Source: an uncultured Ruminococcus sp.
Lineage (GTDB): Bacteria > Bacillota > Clostridia > Oscillospirales > CAG-272
DNA length: 9,881 nt
Assembly: GCA_902765885.1 (NCBI GenBank)
Contig: CACXBN010000079.1
Coordinates: forward strand, 1 to 9,881
Direction: 5' to 3'
Within the stretch, counting starts at the first letter, position 1. The number at the start of each line of letters is the position of its first letter. The position numbers and the translations under genes were made by a program. This document shows, piece after piece, positions 1-7,420 of this stretch. The notes beneath the pieces are model-generated. The model saw only the letters and a list, made by a program, of their open reading frames with translations. It searched no databases and was not told where the DNA came from.

Positions 1-1
1 A

Positions 2-448
2 GCTTTCACCATTCTCGGAATGAAGGCGGACCTCTATTCTTTTGATAATATCGATCCAGTCAGATCATTTAAAATAAAGGACTCCTGCGGCGTCGTTACG
101 GGACCTGTCATAAAGAAGAAAACGGAACTACGGGACCGTATGTCGCGCATTATCGAAGAGCGCAGGGTAGAAGACAACGGATCGCTTTCAGACAATGAAA
201 AGAAAAAGGCGAAATTCAGGGACGGCATGATCATGATGCTTGCCGAGACAGCGAAGGCTCTCTGGCCCAGGATGGATATAAGGGGAATAGAAGAATCCGC
301 TCTCTTTGAAACATATGACGAAAGGGAGAAATATGTATCCTTCGCGAAAGAGTTCGTGGGAGACGCGGTGTTTGACAAGCCGGAAGACTTCTCATACTGG
401 CTCAGCCCCGAAAAACTGAAAGAACTGTCCGAAACGAAGATGCGGTAA
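2..448 (+). CDS. C-terminal part of an unrecognised protein (5' end outside window)
   Basis: The reading frame is open from base 2 to the TAA at 446-448. The first in-frame ATG, at base 20, has no recognisable ribosome binding site, so the gene most likely begins upstream of the window; a start at 20 (142 aa) cannot be excluded. I do not recognise the family. The visible part is soluble and charged, with a Lys/Glu-rich middle (around residues 45-70 counted from base 20) that should be helical, and it has no membrane segment. It ends in a polar, acidic tail with a Tyr-Trp pair (SYWLSPEKL). The next gene starts 20 bases after its stop, so the two are probably co-transcribed. No function is assigned. 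Confidence 0.6.
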   Translation, partial: AFTILGMKADLYSFDNIDPVRSFKIKDSCGVVTGPVIKKKTELRDRMSRIIEERRVEDNGSLSDNEKKKAKFRDGMIMMLAETAKALWPRMDIRGIEESALFETYDEREKYVSFAKEFVGDAVFDKPEDFSYWLSPEKLKELSETKMR

Positions 449-454
449 AACATA

Positions 455-463
455 GAGGGAGGA
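455..463 (+). promoter_or_regulatory. Ribosome binding site of the small membrane protein gene
   Basis: GAGGGAGGA lies five bases before the ATG at 469. This strong Shine-Dalgarno sequence is the main reason to accept such a short gene as real. Confidence 0.75.
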
Positions 464-468
464 TCCGG

Positions 469-714
469 ATGAACATATCACAGGGAAATGCTGCATTCAG
501 GGAACTCATGCTCGCGGCGTGCGTGGTAGCATTCGTCGCAGCTGTTGTCCTGATTGTCATACTTATCTTTAACATTGCGAAAATACTGAAGGTGAAAAAA
601 GAAGAAAGGGCTCCGTATAAGCTTTTAAAATATGTTCTTCTTATTGTCGTAGCAGTCCTTTTCGGAGTTCTTTCCGTCATTGAATTCATATCGCTTCTGC
701 ATGTTCAGATGTGA
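469..714 (+). CDS. Small two-helix membrane protein, function unknown
   Basis: An 81-residue protein with two hydrophobic segments, at about residues 12-38 (alanine/valine/isoleucine rich) and 52-75. The short loop between them is basic (KVKKEERAP). By the positive-inside rule the loop should be cytoplasmic and both ends extracellular. There is no signal peptidase site, cysteine cluster or catalytic motif. The start at 469 is supported by a strong ribosome binding site. The gene follows the upstream gene by 20 bases and is followed by a hairpin terminator, so it appears to be the last gene of that operon. I do not recognise the family; possible roles include a small membrane subunit or regulator of the upstream protein, but the sequence does not show which. 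Confidence 0.7.
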   Translation: MNISQGNAAFRELMLAACVVAFVAAVVLIVILIFNIAKILKVKKEERAPYKLLKYVLLIVVAVLFGVLSVIEFISLLHVQM

Positions 715-724
715 AGAAAAACGG

Positions 725-752
725 ATACGGATGGCTTTTTATACCGTATTTT
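725..752 (+). terminator. Probable rho-independent terminator after the small membrane gene
   Basis: ATACGG (725-730) pairs with CCGTAT (744-749) around a 13-base loop, and a short T run follows. A further T run lies at about 759-764. The hairpin is only six pairs, so this is a moderate call, but it sits 11 bases after the stop codon where a terminator is expected. Confidence 0.45.
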
Positions 753-779
753 GTGCCCTTTTTTAAAAGATAAATCAAT

Positions 780-820
780 ATATGCCTTTTTTGGAATGAA
801 AATATGTAAAAAAAGCATAT
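780..820. repeat. AT-rich inverted repeat upstream of the phosphorylase operon
   Basis: ATATGC plus a T6 run (780-792) is mirrored by an A6 run plus GCATAT (808-820). There is one mismatch and a 15-base centre. The right arm abuts the candidate -35 box at 820, so it could be an operator or a transcript-end hairpin. No bound factor is identified. Confidence 0.4.
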
Positions 821-848
821 CGACAAAAACGCATAAAAATAGTAAAAT
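820..848 (+). promoter_or_regulatory. Candidate sigma-A promoter of the glgP operon
   Basis: TCGACA (820-825) and TAAAAT (843-848) are separated by exactly 17 bases, each one base from consensus. An alternative -10, TATACT at 864-869, lacks a good -35. Either would leave a 5' leader of about 50-70 bases before the ATG at 925. Confidence 0.4.
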
Positions 849-924
849 ATCAAAGTGTGTATTTATACTATACGCATGAAAACAGTAATATATATCAATA
901 AATAGAGTTAGGAATAATAGTTAT

Positions 925-3330
925 ATGAACAGAGAAGAAGTACTGAACCTCCTGAACGGCGTATCAAACAGACTCTTTGCATGTGATCTTTCGGAATGCA
1001 CCGAAAAACAGGCATACAAAGTCGTATGCACGGCTATTCGCGGAATGCTCGCTACAAAGAGAAAGGAATACAAGGATTCCAAGCCCAAAGGTCAGAAACA
1101 GGTATACTACATGTCAATGGAGTTTCTGGTCGGAACATCGCTCAGAAACAATCTCTATAATCTGGGAGTTCAGAAGGTTTTCGAAGACGTTCTCAAGGAA
1201 CAGGGATTCGACGCTAAAAAAATATACGAACTTGACCCGGACGCAGGACTCGGAAACGGGGGACTCGGAAGACTTGCATCGTGCTATCTTGACAGTCTCA
1301 CCGGAAACGACCTTCCGGCAATAGGCTTTTCGATAAGATACGAATTCGGAATTTTTAAACAGAAGATAGTCGACGGATGGCAGACAGAGCTTCCCGACAA
1401 CTGGCTCGACAGAGGAGAAGTGTGGCTCCAGCCGAGAGATGACGAAACTTACGAAGTAAAATTCGGCGGAAAAGTCACCGAGTGGTATGACGAGGGCAGA
1501 TTCCGTGTCGCACAGACCGGATATCACAGCGTCATAGCGGTTCCTTATGATATGTTTATCTCCGGATACCACAGCAAGGCAGTAAACAAGCTCGTTCTGT
1601 GGAGCGCAACTCTCCCGAGCTTTGACATGTCAGCTTTCTCAAGGGGAGAATATGTCCGCTCGCTCGAACAGAACACCATGGCAGAAGTTATTTCAAAAGT
1701 GCTTTATCCTGCAGACGATCATATAGAAGGAAAGAGACTGAGACTCAGACAGCAGTACCTTCTCGTAAGCGCATCCCTTCAGAGTATCCTCGTAAGGGAA
1801 ATGAAGCAGTACAAGACGCTTAACCGTCTTTACGATCATGTAGCAATACACATCAATGACACGCATCCCGCTCTCTGCGTTCCGGAACTCATGAGGCTCC
1901 TCATGGACGAACACGGATACGGATGGGACGAAGCCTGGTCGATATGCGAGAAGACTCTTTCATACACGAACCATACCGTAATGAGCGAAGCGCTTGAGCG
2001 CTGGAGCGAATGGCTGTTCGAGGAACAGCTTCCGAGAGTCTACTCGATCGTAAAGGAAATAAACAGAAGATACAGGGAAAAGCTTAGCGCATTCTATCCG
2101 GGAGACTGGGGCAAGATCGATTATATGTCTGTTATCGGAAACGGTGAAGTTCGCATGGCCAACCTCTGCCTCGCGTGCTGCCATACCGTAAACGGCGTAT
2201 CAAAGCTCCACACTCAGATACTTGAAGACAGTCTTTTCCACGACTGGTACGTGATGGATCAGTCCAAATTCACGAATGTCACAAACGGTATAGCATACAG
2301 AAGATGGCTGTGCCAGTCAAATCCCGAACTTGCAGCATATCTGTGCGAGATAATCGGCGACGGATATCTGAAGGACGCGCTGAAGCTCGAAGATCTGCTG
2401 AAGTACAAAGATGACCCGGAAGTGCAGGAAAAGCTCTCGGAAATCAAATATCACAACAAGCAGGCTCTTGCAAGATACATAGCAGACAAGAACGGGGTCA
2501 ATGTCGATCCTCACTCGATCTTCGACATTCAGGTAAAAAGACTTCATGAGTACAAGCGTCAGCTCCTCAATGTTCTTCAGATACTGTATTTCTACAAACA
2601 GCTCAAAAAGAACCCGAATATGGAATTCGTGCCCAAAACATACATTTTCGGCGCCAAGGCGTCTGCGGGATACATGCTTGCAAAGCAGATCATAAGTCTG
2701 ATCTCCGCAGTGTCTGATCTTGTGAATTCCGATCCTGACGTTCACGGAAGAATCAAAGTCGTGTTCATAGAGGATTATCGTGTTTCACTGGCTGAAATTA
2801 TCATTCCGGCAGCAGACATATCGGAACAGATATCGATCGCAGGTAAAGAGGCATCCGGTACCGGCAACATGAAGCTCATGATCAACGGAGCTGTCACTCT
2901 CGGCACTCTTGACGGCGCAAACGTTGAGATCTGCGAACAGGTGGGAAAAGAAAACATGTTCCTGTTCGGTATGAACGTTGACGAGGTCAACGATCTCTGG
3001 CAAAAAGGATACAATCCGTCTGAATATCTGAAATCCGACAATGAGCTCAGGGAAGTAATAGAGATGCTGACATCCGGAGAACTCGGAAAGAGATTTGAAG
3101 AAGTCAGAGCATCGCTGCTTACAAACAGATTCGGAGTGGCAGACCAGTATATGACCATAGCCGATTTTGCAGATTACATCAGAGCGCAGAAAGACGTATC
3201 AAGCACATATCTCGATAAGAAAAAATTCATGTCCATGTCGGTCACGAACATAGCAAAAGCGGGAGTCTTCTCAGCTGACAGAGCCGTTCTTGAATACGCA
3301 GACAGGATATGGGGAATGAAGAAGAAATGA
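925..3330 (+). CDS. glgP: Glycogen/maltodextrin phosphorylase (GT35)
   Basis: This 801-residue protein has the usual length for the family. It is a cytoplasmic PLP-dependent enzyme that cleaves terminal alpha-1,4 glucosyl residues of glycogen or maltodextrin with phosphate to release glucose-1-phosphate. Visible signatures are the glycine-rich loop NGGLGRL (about 111-117), HINDTHP (309-315), KRLHEYKRQ (538-546), and the cofactor motif EASGTGNMK ending in Lys650, the expected PLP Schiff-base lysine, followed by the conserved TLDGANVEI. All main motifs look intact. The ATG at 925 has an AGGAAT sequence nine bases upstream, a modest ribosome binding site. The stop overlaps the start of the GH13 gene (ATGA), so translation is probably coupled. 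No glgA, glgB or glgC gene is present here, so whether the natural substrate is stored glycogen or imported maltodextrin cannot be decided. Confidence 0.95.
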   Translation: MNREEVLNLLNGVSNRLFACDLSECTEKQAYKVVCTAIRGMLATKRKEYKDSKPKGQKQVYYMSMEFLVGTSLRNNLYNLGVQKVFEDVLKEQGFDAKKIYELDPDAGLGNGGLGRLASCYLDSLTGNDLPAIGFSIRYEFGIFKQKIVDGWQTELPDNWLDRGEVWLQPRDDETYEVKFGGKVTEWYDEGRFRVAQTGYHSVIAVPYDMFISGYHSKAVNKLVLWSATLPSFDMSAFSRGEYVRSLEQNTMAEVISKVLYPADDHIEGKRLRLRQQYLLVSASLQSILVREMKQYKTLNRLYDHVAIHINDTHPALCVPELMRLLMDEHGYGWDEAWSICEKTLSYTNHTVMSEALERWSEWLFEEQLPRVYSIVKEINRRYREKLSAFYPGDWGKIDYMSVIGNGEVRMANLCLACCHTVNGVSKLHTQILEDSLFHDWYVMDQSKFTNVTNGIAYRRWLCQSNPELAAYLCEIIGDGYLKDALKLEDLLKYKDDPEVQEKLSEIKYHNKQALARYIADKNGVNVDPHSIFDIQVKRLHEYKRQLLNVLQILYFYKQLKKNPNMEFVPKTYIFGAKASAGYMLAKQIISLISAVSDLVNSDPDVHGRIKVVFIEDYRVSLAEIIIPAADISEQISIAGKEASGTGNMKLMINGAVTLGTLDGANVEICEQVGKENMFLFGMNVDEVNDLWQKGYNPSEYLKSDNELREVIEMLTSGELGKRFEEVRASLLTNRFGVADQYMTIADFADYIRAQKDVSSTYLDKKKFMSMSVTNIAKAGVFSADRAVLEYADRIWGMKKK

Positions 3331-5183
3331 GAATTCTTTTTGACAGCAAGGATCTAAGATACAAGTCTCCTTTCGGGACAGTGGTTCCCGGAGAGGAATG
3401 CAGAATGACGATATACATTCCGGCATCTGTGAAGACCAGAGAGGTATATGTGATTCTTGAAAAAGAAAACGGGCAGGAACATGCCCGTTTTTCAATGAAT
3501 TATTCGATATGCGAAAATGAGTATGAGCAGTTCACTGCCAGATTTTCGGTGGATGAGCCCGGACTCTATTTCTACTATTTTAACATAGAGACGGAAAACG
3601 AAGAATTTGATCTCTTCAAAGAGGGATACGACGGAACTAACATGGAAGAGGGCGACAAGTGGCAGCTGTCATGCATACCGTCTGATTTCAAAACTCCGGA
3701 ATACCTGTCCGGGAGCGTTATGTATCAGATCTTTCCCGACAGGTTCTTTGCCGAAGGAGACGTTGATCTCACGGGCAAAATGCAGCCGTTCTGGATACAT
3801 GAAAACAAATATGACAATCCGGTTTTCGCTCCGGATGAGAACGGAGAGGTCAGAAACTGCGACTTTTTCGGCGGCAACATCAGGGGAATCATATCAAAAC
3901 TTGATTATCTGAAGGAACTCGGAGTAAGGGTCATATACCTGAACCCGATCTTCAAAGCATGGTCGAATCACAGATATGACACGGCTGATTACAAGAGAAT
4001 CGACGAGATGCTCGGAAATGAAGATGATTTCAGAAAGCTGTGCGAAGCCGCTCATGAGAGAGACATGAAAATAATACTCGACGGAGTATTTTCTCATACG
4101 GGAAGCAGAAGCATATATTTTGATTCCGAGAACGAATTCGGAGGCGGCGCCGCTCATGATCCATCCTCGAAATACGTTGACTGGTTTGAATTTGAAGAAT
4201 ATCCCGACAAGTACACATCATGGTGGGGAGTAAAGACCCTGCCGTGCGTCAGGGAAATGAATGAGGATTACAGAAAATTTGTCGTCGATGACGATGACAG
4301 TGTGATCGCGCACTGGATCAGGGCGGGAGCCGACGGCTTCAGGCTTGATGTGGCCGACGAGCTTCCCGATGAGTTTATTTCGTTTATAAGAAAACGTCTG
4401 AAAAAGGAAAAAGGCGAATCCCTTCTTATAGGAGAAGTGTGGGAGGACGCGTCAAATAAATCAAGTTACGGAAAGAGAAGAACGTATTTTACCGAAGGCG
4501 AGCTTGATTCCGTAATGAATTATCCTTTCAGGTCTGCGATCATTGATTTTGTGACCGGATTTGACAATGGGCTCAGATTCAGGGATACGGTAATGAGTGT
4601 TGCGGAGAATTATCCTCCTCAGGTGCTTAATCTTTTGATGAATCTCCTTTCGACTCATGATACACCGAGAATCTATTCGGTCCTTTCGCCGTATACACCT
4701 CCGGAATCCAAAGAAGCCCGTGCAAATTATCACATGAGCGACGACGAGATTTCGATTGCGTCTGAAAGGTATCTTGCTGCCGCATTCATCCAGTTTGTCC
4801 TGCCGGGAATGCCATGCATATATTACGGGGATGAGATAGGAATGGAGGGCTTTGAAGACCCTCTGTGCAGGAAGTGGTTCAGATGGGACAAAGTCGACAA
4901 TAACCGTTTCCTTTCATTCTTCAGAAGCATATCAAAAATCCGTAACGAAGAGAATATATTAAAAAAAGGATATGTGCACGTCGAAACAGAAGGACACGGC
5001 GTTGTGACCATTGACAGAGAACTCATGGGAGAAACTGTCAGGGCAGTGGTAAACATATCTTATGATACCGAAGGATATTGCCCCGGGCAAATGCTGTTTT
5101 CAAAGAATCTCAGGTATTACGACAGTATCACGGGCAAATACGAACTAGGAAGATACGGTTTTATTCTTGTGAAGAAAAACTGA
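3327..5183 (+). CDS. GH13 alpha-glucan hydrolase, neopullulanase/cyclomaltodextrinase-like
   Basis: A 618-residue alpha-amylase-family enzyme without a signal peptide, so probably cytoplasmic. It is expected to hydrolyse alpha-1,4 (perhaps also alpha-1,6) bonds in maltodextrins, cyclodextrins or pullulan-type substrates. Residues 1 to about 115 form an N-terminal beta-domain like those of the neopullulanase group, and the barrel begins near YQIFPDRF. The four GH13 regions are present: DGVFSHTG (Asp252), GFRLDVADE (nucleophile Asp341), GEVWED (acid/base Glu370) and STHDTPR (His444-Asp445). An ATG at 3309 is also in frame, but its AGGA is only one base away. The ATG at 3327 overlaps the glgP stop as ATGA and gives the family-like start MRILFDSKDLRYKSPFG. 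Debranching and linearising substrate would feed the phosphorylase. Exact bond specificity cannot be read from the sequence. Confidence 0.9.
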   Translation: MRILFDSKDLRYKSPFGTVVPGEECRMTIYIPASVKTREVYVILEKENGQEHARFSMNYSICENEYEQFTARFSVDEPGLYFYYFNIETENEEFDLFKEGYDGTNMEEGDKWQLSCIPSDFKTPEYLSGSVMYQIFPDRFFAEGDVDLTGKMQPFWIHENKYDNPVFAPDENGEVRNCDFFGGNIRGIISKLDYLKELGVRVIYLNPIFKAWSNHRYDTADYKRIDEMLGNEDDFRKLCEAAHERDMKIILDGVFSHTGSRSIYFDSENEFGGGAAHDPSSKYVDWFEFEEYPDKYTSWWGVKTLPCVREMNEDYRKFVVDDDDSVIAHWIRAGADGFRLDVADELPDEFISFIRKRLKKEKGESLLIGEVWEDASNKSSYGKRRTYFTEGELDSVMNYPFRSAIIDFVTGFDNGLRFRDTVMSVAENYPPQVLNLLMNLLSTHDTPRIYSVLSPYTPPESKEARANYHMSDDEISIASERYLAAAFIQFVLPGMPCIYYGDEIGMEGFEDPLCRKWFRWDKVDNNRFLSFFRSISKIRNEENILKKGYVHVETEGHGVVTIDRELMGETVRAVVNISYDTEGYCPGQMLFSKNLRYYDSITGKYELGRYGFILVKKN

Positions 5184-5210
5184 CCTACACTATCGCCGAA
5201 GGAATTTAAA

Positions 5211-6584
5211 ATGAAAAATGAATCTTCAAAATCAATTCGCCTGCTTCTAGCTCTTGCATGCATTCTTCTCGCCTGTGTTATAGTTATCCAGTGTCTGTTC
5301 ATTGCCGGAGTATTCCCGGCGGGACAGGGTAACCGGAGCGAAGAAGTCACGCCGCCCACCAGCTTTAGCGGGCTTGACAGGGAAGGATACAAACTCGAAC
5401 AGGTCGTAGTGCTGAGCAGGCATAACATACGCTCACCGCTCAGCGGTGCCGGATCTGCGCTTGGAACGATAACGCCTCACGAGTGGTTCTCATGGTCATC
5501 AAATCCCAGTGAGCTCTCGCTCAGGGGCGGAATCCTGGAAACAGAGATGGGACAGTTTTTCCGCAAGTGGCTCGAAGAGAACGGTCTTTTCCCGGAAAAC
5601 TATCATCCCGATGAAAATGCAGTGAGAATTTACTCGAACTCAAAGCAGCGTACTATAGCGACATCACGGTATTTTGCGGCAGGACTTTTGCCGACGGCAA
5701 ACGTGGAAATTGAGACCCATGTCGAATATGATACCATGGATCCCGTGTTTACGCCGCAGCTCACTTTTGTGTCACCCGAATATGTTGCAGATGCGACTGC
5801 ACAGGTTTTCGAATTATACGGAGAAAAGATAAAGGGGCTTTCTGACAATTATTCATTGGCCGAAGAAGTCATCGATATGAAAAAATCACCGGCATGGAAT
5901 GACGGCACTGCGGGAGAATTCAGAACTGATGATACGGAACTGGTACTGGAGTACGGAAAAGAGCCGGCTGTTAAAGGTTCGCTTAAAACAGCATGTTCTG
6001 TAAGCGATGCGCTTGTCCTGCAGTATTATGAAGAATCCGATTCGGAAAAAGCAGCTTTTGGACACAAAATAACCGGGGAGCAATGGAAACAGATCTCGGA
6101 AATCAAAGATGTTTACGGGGACGTTTTGTTTACCTCTCCTCTCATAGCTTCAAATGTTGCAAACCCGCTTCTGAAAGAAATAAGATCTGAGCTTGAAGAA
6201 GACGGAAGACGGTTTACGTTTTTGTGCGGTCACGATTCAAATGTCGGAAGTGTTCTTGCTGCTCTGGAAGCTGAAGACTATGAGCTGCCCGGTTCGATAG
6301 AAAAAACGCCCATCGGATGTAAGGTCGTTTTCTGTCGCTGGAGCGATGCAGATGGCAGTTGTTTCTACAGTGTGGATATGGTATATCAGACGACGGAACA
6401 GCTTAGAAACATCGGGCTGCTTGATCTTGAACACCAGCCGGCTGTTGTCTCGATTCAATTCTCGGGACTAAAAGCAAATTCCGATGGGCTGTATAAGGAA
6501 GATGATTTCTTAAACAGACTGAGTGAATGTATCGAAAGATATGATGAAATAATTGAAGAATACTCTCTGGAAGAAGCAGCATAA
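5211..6584 (+). CDS. Membrane-targeted histidine acid phosphatase (glucose-1-phosphatase/phytase-like)
   Basis: A 457-residue protein of the histidine phosphatase superfamily, acid phosphatase branch. The catalytic motif is SRHNIRSPLS, with Arg70, His71 and Arg74; the expected C-terminal proton-donor motif is CGHDSN, with His341-Asp342. Family members remove phosphate from sugar phosphates or phytate through a phosphohistidine intermediate. Asn in place of the usual Gly (RHN, not RHG) is also seen in the enterobacterial periplasmic glucose-1-phosphatase Agp. Residues about 9-34 are strongly hydrophobic after a basic start, so the catalytic domain should lie outside the membrane, either anchored or released. 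No convincing lipobox is seen. AAGGAA lies six bases before the ATG, and the gap to the GH13 gene is 27 bases, so it is the third gene of the operon. Substrate choice (glucose-1-phosphate versus phytate) is inferred, not shown. Confidence 0.85.
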   Translation: MKNESSKSIRLLLALACILLACVIVIQCLFIAGVFPAGQGNRSEEVTPPTSFSGLDREGYKLEQVVVLSRHNIRSPLSGAGSALGTITPHEWFSWSSNPSELSLRGGILETEMGQFFRKWLEENGLFPENYHPDENAVRIYSNSKQRTIATSRYFAAGLLPTANVEIETHVEYDTMDPVFTPQLTFVSPEYVADATAQVFELYGEKIKGLSDNYSLAEEVIDMKKSPAWNDGTAGEFRTDDTELVLEYGKEPAVKGSLKTACSVSDALVLQYYEESDSEKAAFGHKITGEQWKQISEIKDVYGDVLFTSPLIASNVANPLLKEIRSELEEDGRRFTFLCGHDSNVGSVLAALEAEDYELPGSIEKTPIGCKVVFCRWSDADGSCFYSVDMVYQTTEQLRNIGLLDLEHQPAVVSIQFSGLKANSDGLYKEDDFLNRLSECIERYDEIIEEYSLEEAA

Positions 6585-6607
6585 TTATTCTGGTGGTTCT
6601 TCACATT

Positions 6608-6637
6608 AGGCATGACGTGTTCATGCCTTTTTTCTTT
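6608..6637 (+). terminator. Rho-independent terminator of the glgP-GH13-phosphatase operon
   Basis: AGGCATGA (6608-6615) pairs perfectly with TCATGCCT (6621-6628) across a five-base loop. An almost uninterrupted T tract follows, 24 bases after the phosphatase stop codon. Confidence 0.85.
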
Positions 6638-6678
6638 TAAACCCCAAAAGCGTGTCAGGCAAGTTCTGACTATAGTTA

Positions 6679-6710
6679 AAAAAGCACCTGCCCGTGTAAA
6701 GAGCAGATGC
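6679..6710 (-). terminator. Minus-strand terminator hairpin
   Basis: Read on -, GCATCTGC (6710-6703) pairs with GCAGGTGC (6691-6684) over eight positions including one T-G wobble, and six Ts follow. Read on +, the same wobble becomes a C-A mismatch and the tail is poorer, so the minus orientation fits better. It would stop read-through from the toxin-antitoxin operon, or any antisense transcript, before the phosphatase gene. Confidence 0.55.
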
Positions 6711-6734
6711 CTTTATATATAGCAAAAATAAGGG

Positions 6735-7030
6735 GTGCGCCAGTTCGGCGCTTGTAAGACAGTTCGGTGAAAGTCCGAACCCGGTAAAGTCGTAGCGGGC
6801 AGCCGGTACACAGCCTTGGAGCCTGGGCCGCGAGGCCGGGTTTAAGCGTAGGCAGATGGAGCGCGAGAGCCGCAATGCGGAAGCGTGAAGCGATTCAGCC
6901 CCGTAAGTTATAATAAAGTAGTCACGGATTGAGTTCTTGAATCGTTTCGAAATGACAATCCCTTGTCCGTATAAAACGGCACTCATTTGAAAATCGAGTT
7001 CCCGTAAGCCGAGAGGTACGCCTGCACAAC
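6735..7030 (+). ncRNA. Highly structured RNA, resembling a group II intron domain I fragment
   Basis: The region has no credible protein gene and is richer in GC than its flanks. It begins with GTGCG, the usual 5' end of bacterial group II introns. Successive stems are visible: GCGCC/GGCGC (6737-6751); GTTCGG/CCGAAC around TGAAAGT (6762-6780), as in the GTGAAAGTCC element of group II domain I; GGCC-GCGA-GGCC with a GNRA loop (about 6827-6838); CCGC/GCGG (6870-6880); GGATTG/CAATCC (6926-6961); and an ACGG...CCGT stem (6976-7005). The next, CGTA-AG-CC-GAGA-GG-TACG, is also GNRA-capped. GNRA loops form only on +, which sets the strand. I see no canonical domain V and no reverse transcriptase, so this is either a degenerate or ORF-less intron piece or an unrelated structured RNA. 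The intron assignment is from recalled resemblance, not alignment. Confidence 0.5.
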
Positions 7031-7031
7031 A

Positions 7032-7070
7032 AGACCGACGCTTCATAACGAAACGCCGGTCTGTCTTTTT
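7032..7070 (+). terminator. Strong hairpin terminator after the structured RNA
   Basis: AGACCG (7032-7037) pairs with CGGTCT (7057-7062). The pairing continues inward through ACGCTTC/GAAACGC with two mismatches to a five-base loop, and GTCTTTTT follows. The polarity matches a + transcript through 6735-7030. It lies three bases beyond the stop of the minus-strand toxin gene, where a TTGTTGT tail on - is weaker, so it may work in both directions. Confidence 0.7.
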
Positions 7071-7072
7071 GT

Positions 7073-7420
7073 TTATGATTCCAAGTTTTGCGTCGGTATA
7101 TCTTTCAGAGCGTTCAGCTGATCTCGCCTTGCGTACACGACAGCGGTCACCCAGACAGTCTTCGCTTCTTCATCGATAAAATAGTAAACGATGAAGTTTT
7201 GAACAGGCATCTTATGATAGCCGATGGATCTCCACGGCTCACGGTCAAGGAGCGGAAAACGCGCGGGCATTATGTCGAGCGTGCTGATTTCTTTCTCCAA
7301 TCGGTCAGCCCATAGTCTTGCGGTATCCGGCACAAGAAGAACCTTTGATATGTACGCAATCGTCTCCTGTATCTGAGCGACTGCGTGCGGCGTCAGTTTA
7401 ACAAGATACCGCGTACTCAT
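7073..7420 (-). CDS. RelE/ParE-family toxin
   Basis: A 115-residue basic protein of the RelE/ParE superfamily. Family members are either ribosome-dependent mRNA endonucleases (RelE) or gyrase poisons (ParE); the sequence does not clearly say which. Typical features are the N-terminal helices with LTPHAVAQIQETIAYI, an aromatic beta-strand stretch QNFIVYYFIDEE, and the basic C-terminal strand VVYARRDQ, where RelE-type catalytic residues usually lie. The start codon overlaps the antitoxin stop by four bases (ATGA on -), so its translation is coupled to the antitoxin. The length is normal and the frame is intact, so the module may be active. Confidence 0.88.
   Translation of the reverse strand: MSTRYLVKLTPHAVAQIQETIAYISKVLLVPDTARLWADRLEKEISTLDIMPARFPLLDREPWRSIGYHKMPVQNFIVYYFIDEEAKTVWVTAVVYARRDQLNALKDIPTQNLES

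Noticed and set aside
34..453. 139-codon minus-strand frame opposite the first gene
   Set aside because: It is Ser/Phe-rich shadow translation with no ribosome binding site. The + frame has better composition and an operon neighbour.
3309..3326. Six-codon longer start for the GH13 enzyme
   Set aside because: Its ribosome binding site is too close, and it overlaps glgP by more. The ATGA start at 3327 matches the usual family N-terminus.
6735..7030. Cobalamin riboswitch, RNase P RNA or tmRNA as the identity of the structured region
   Set aside because: The conserved cores of these RNAs are not seen, and no + gene follows that a riboswitch could control.
6621..7046. 141-codon open frame on the minus strand across the structured RNA
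   Set aside because: It is antisense to the RNA stems and has no ribosome binding site, no recognisable domain and an unnatural composition. The open frame is explained by the GC-rich structured sequence.
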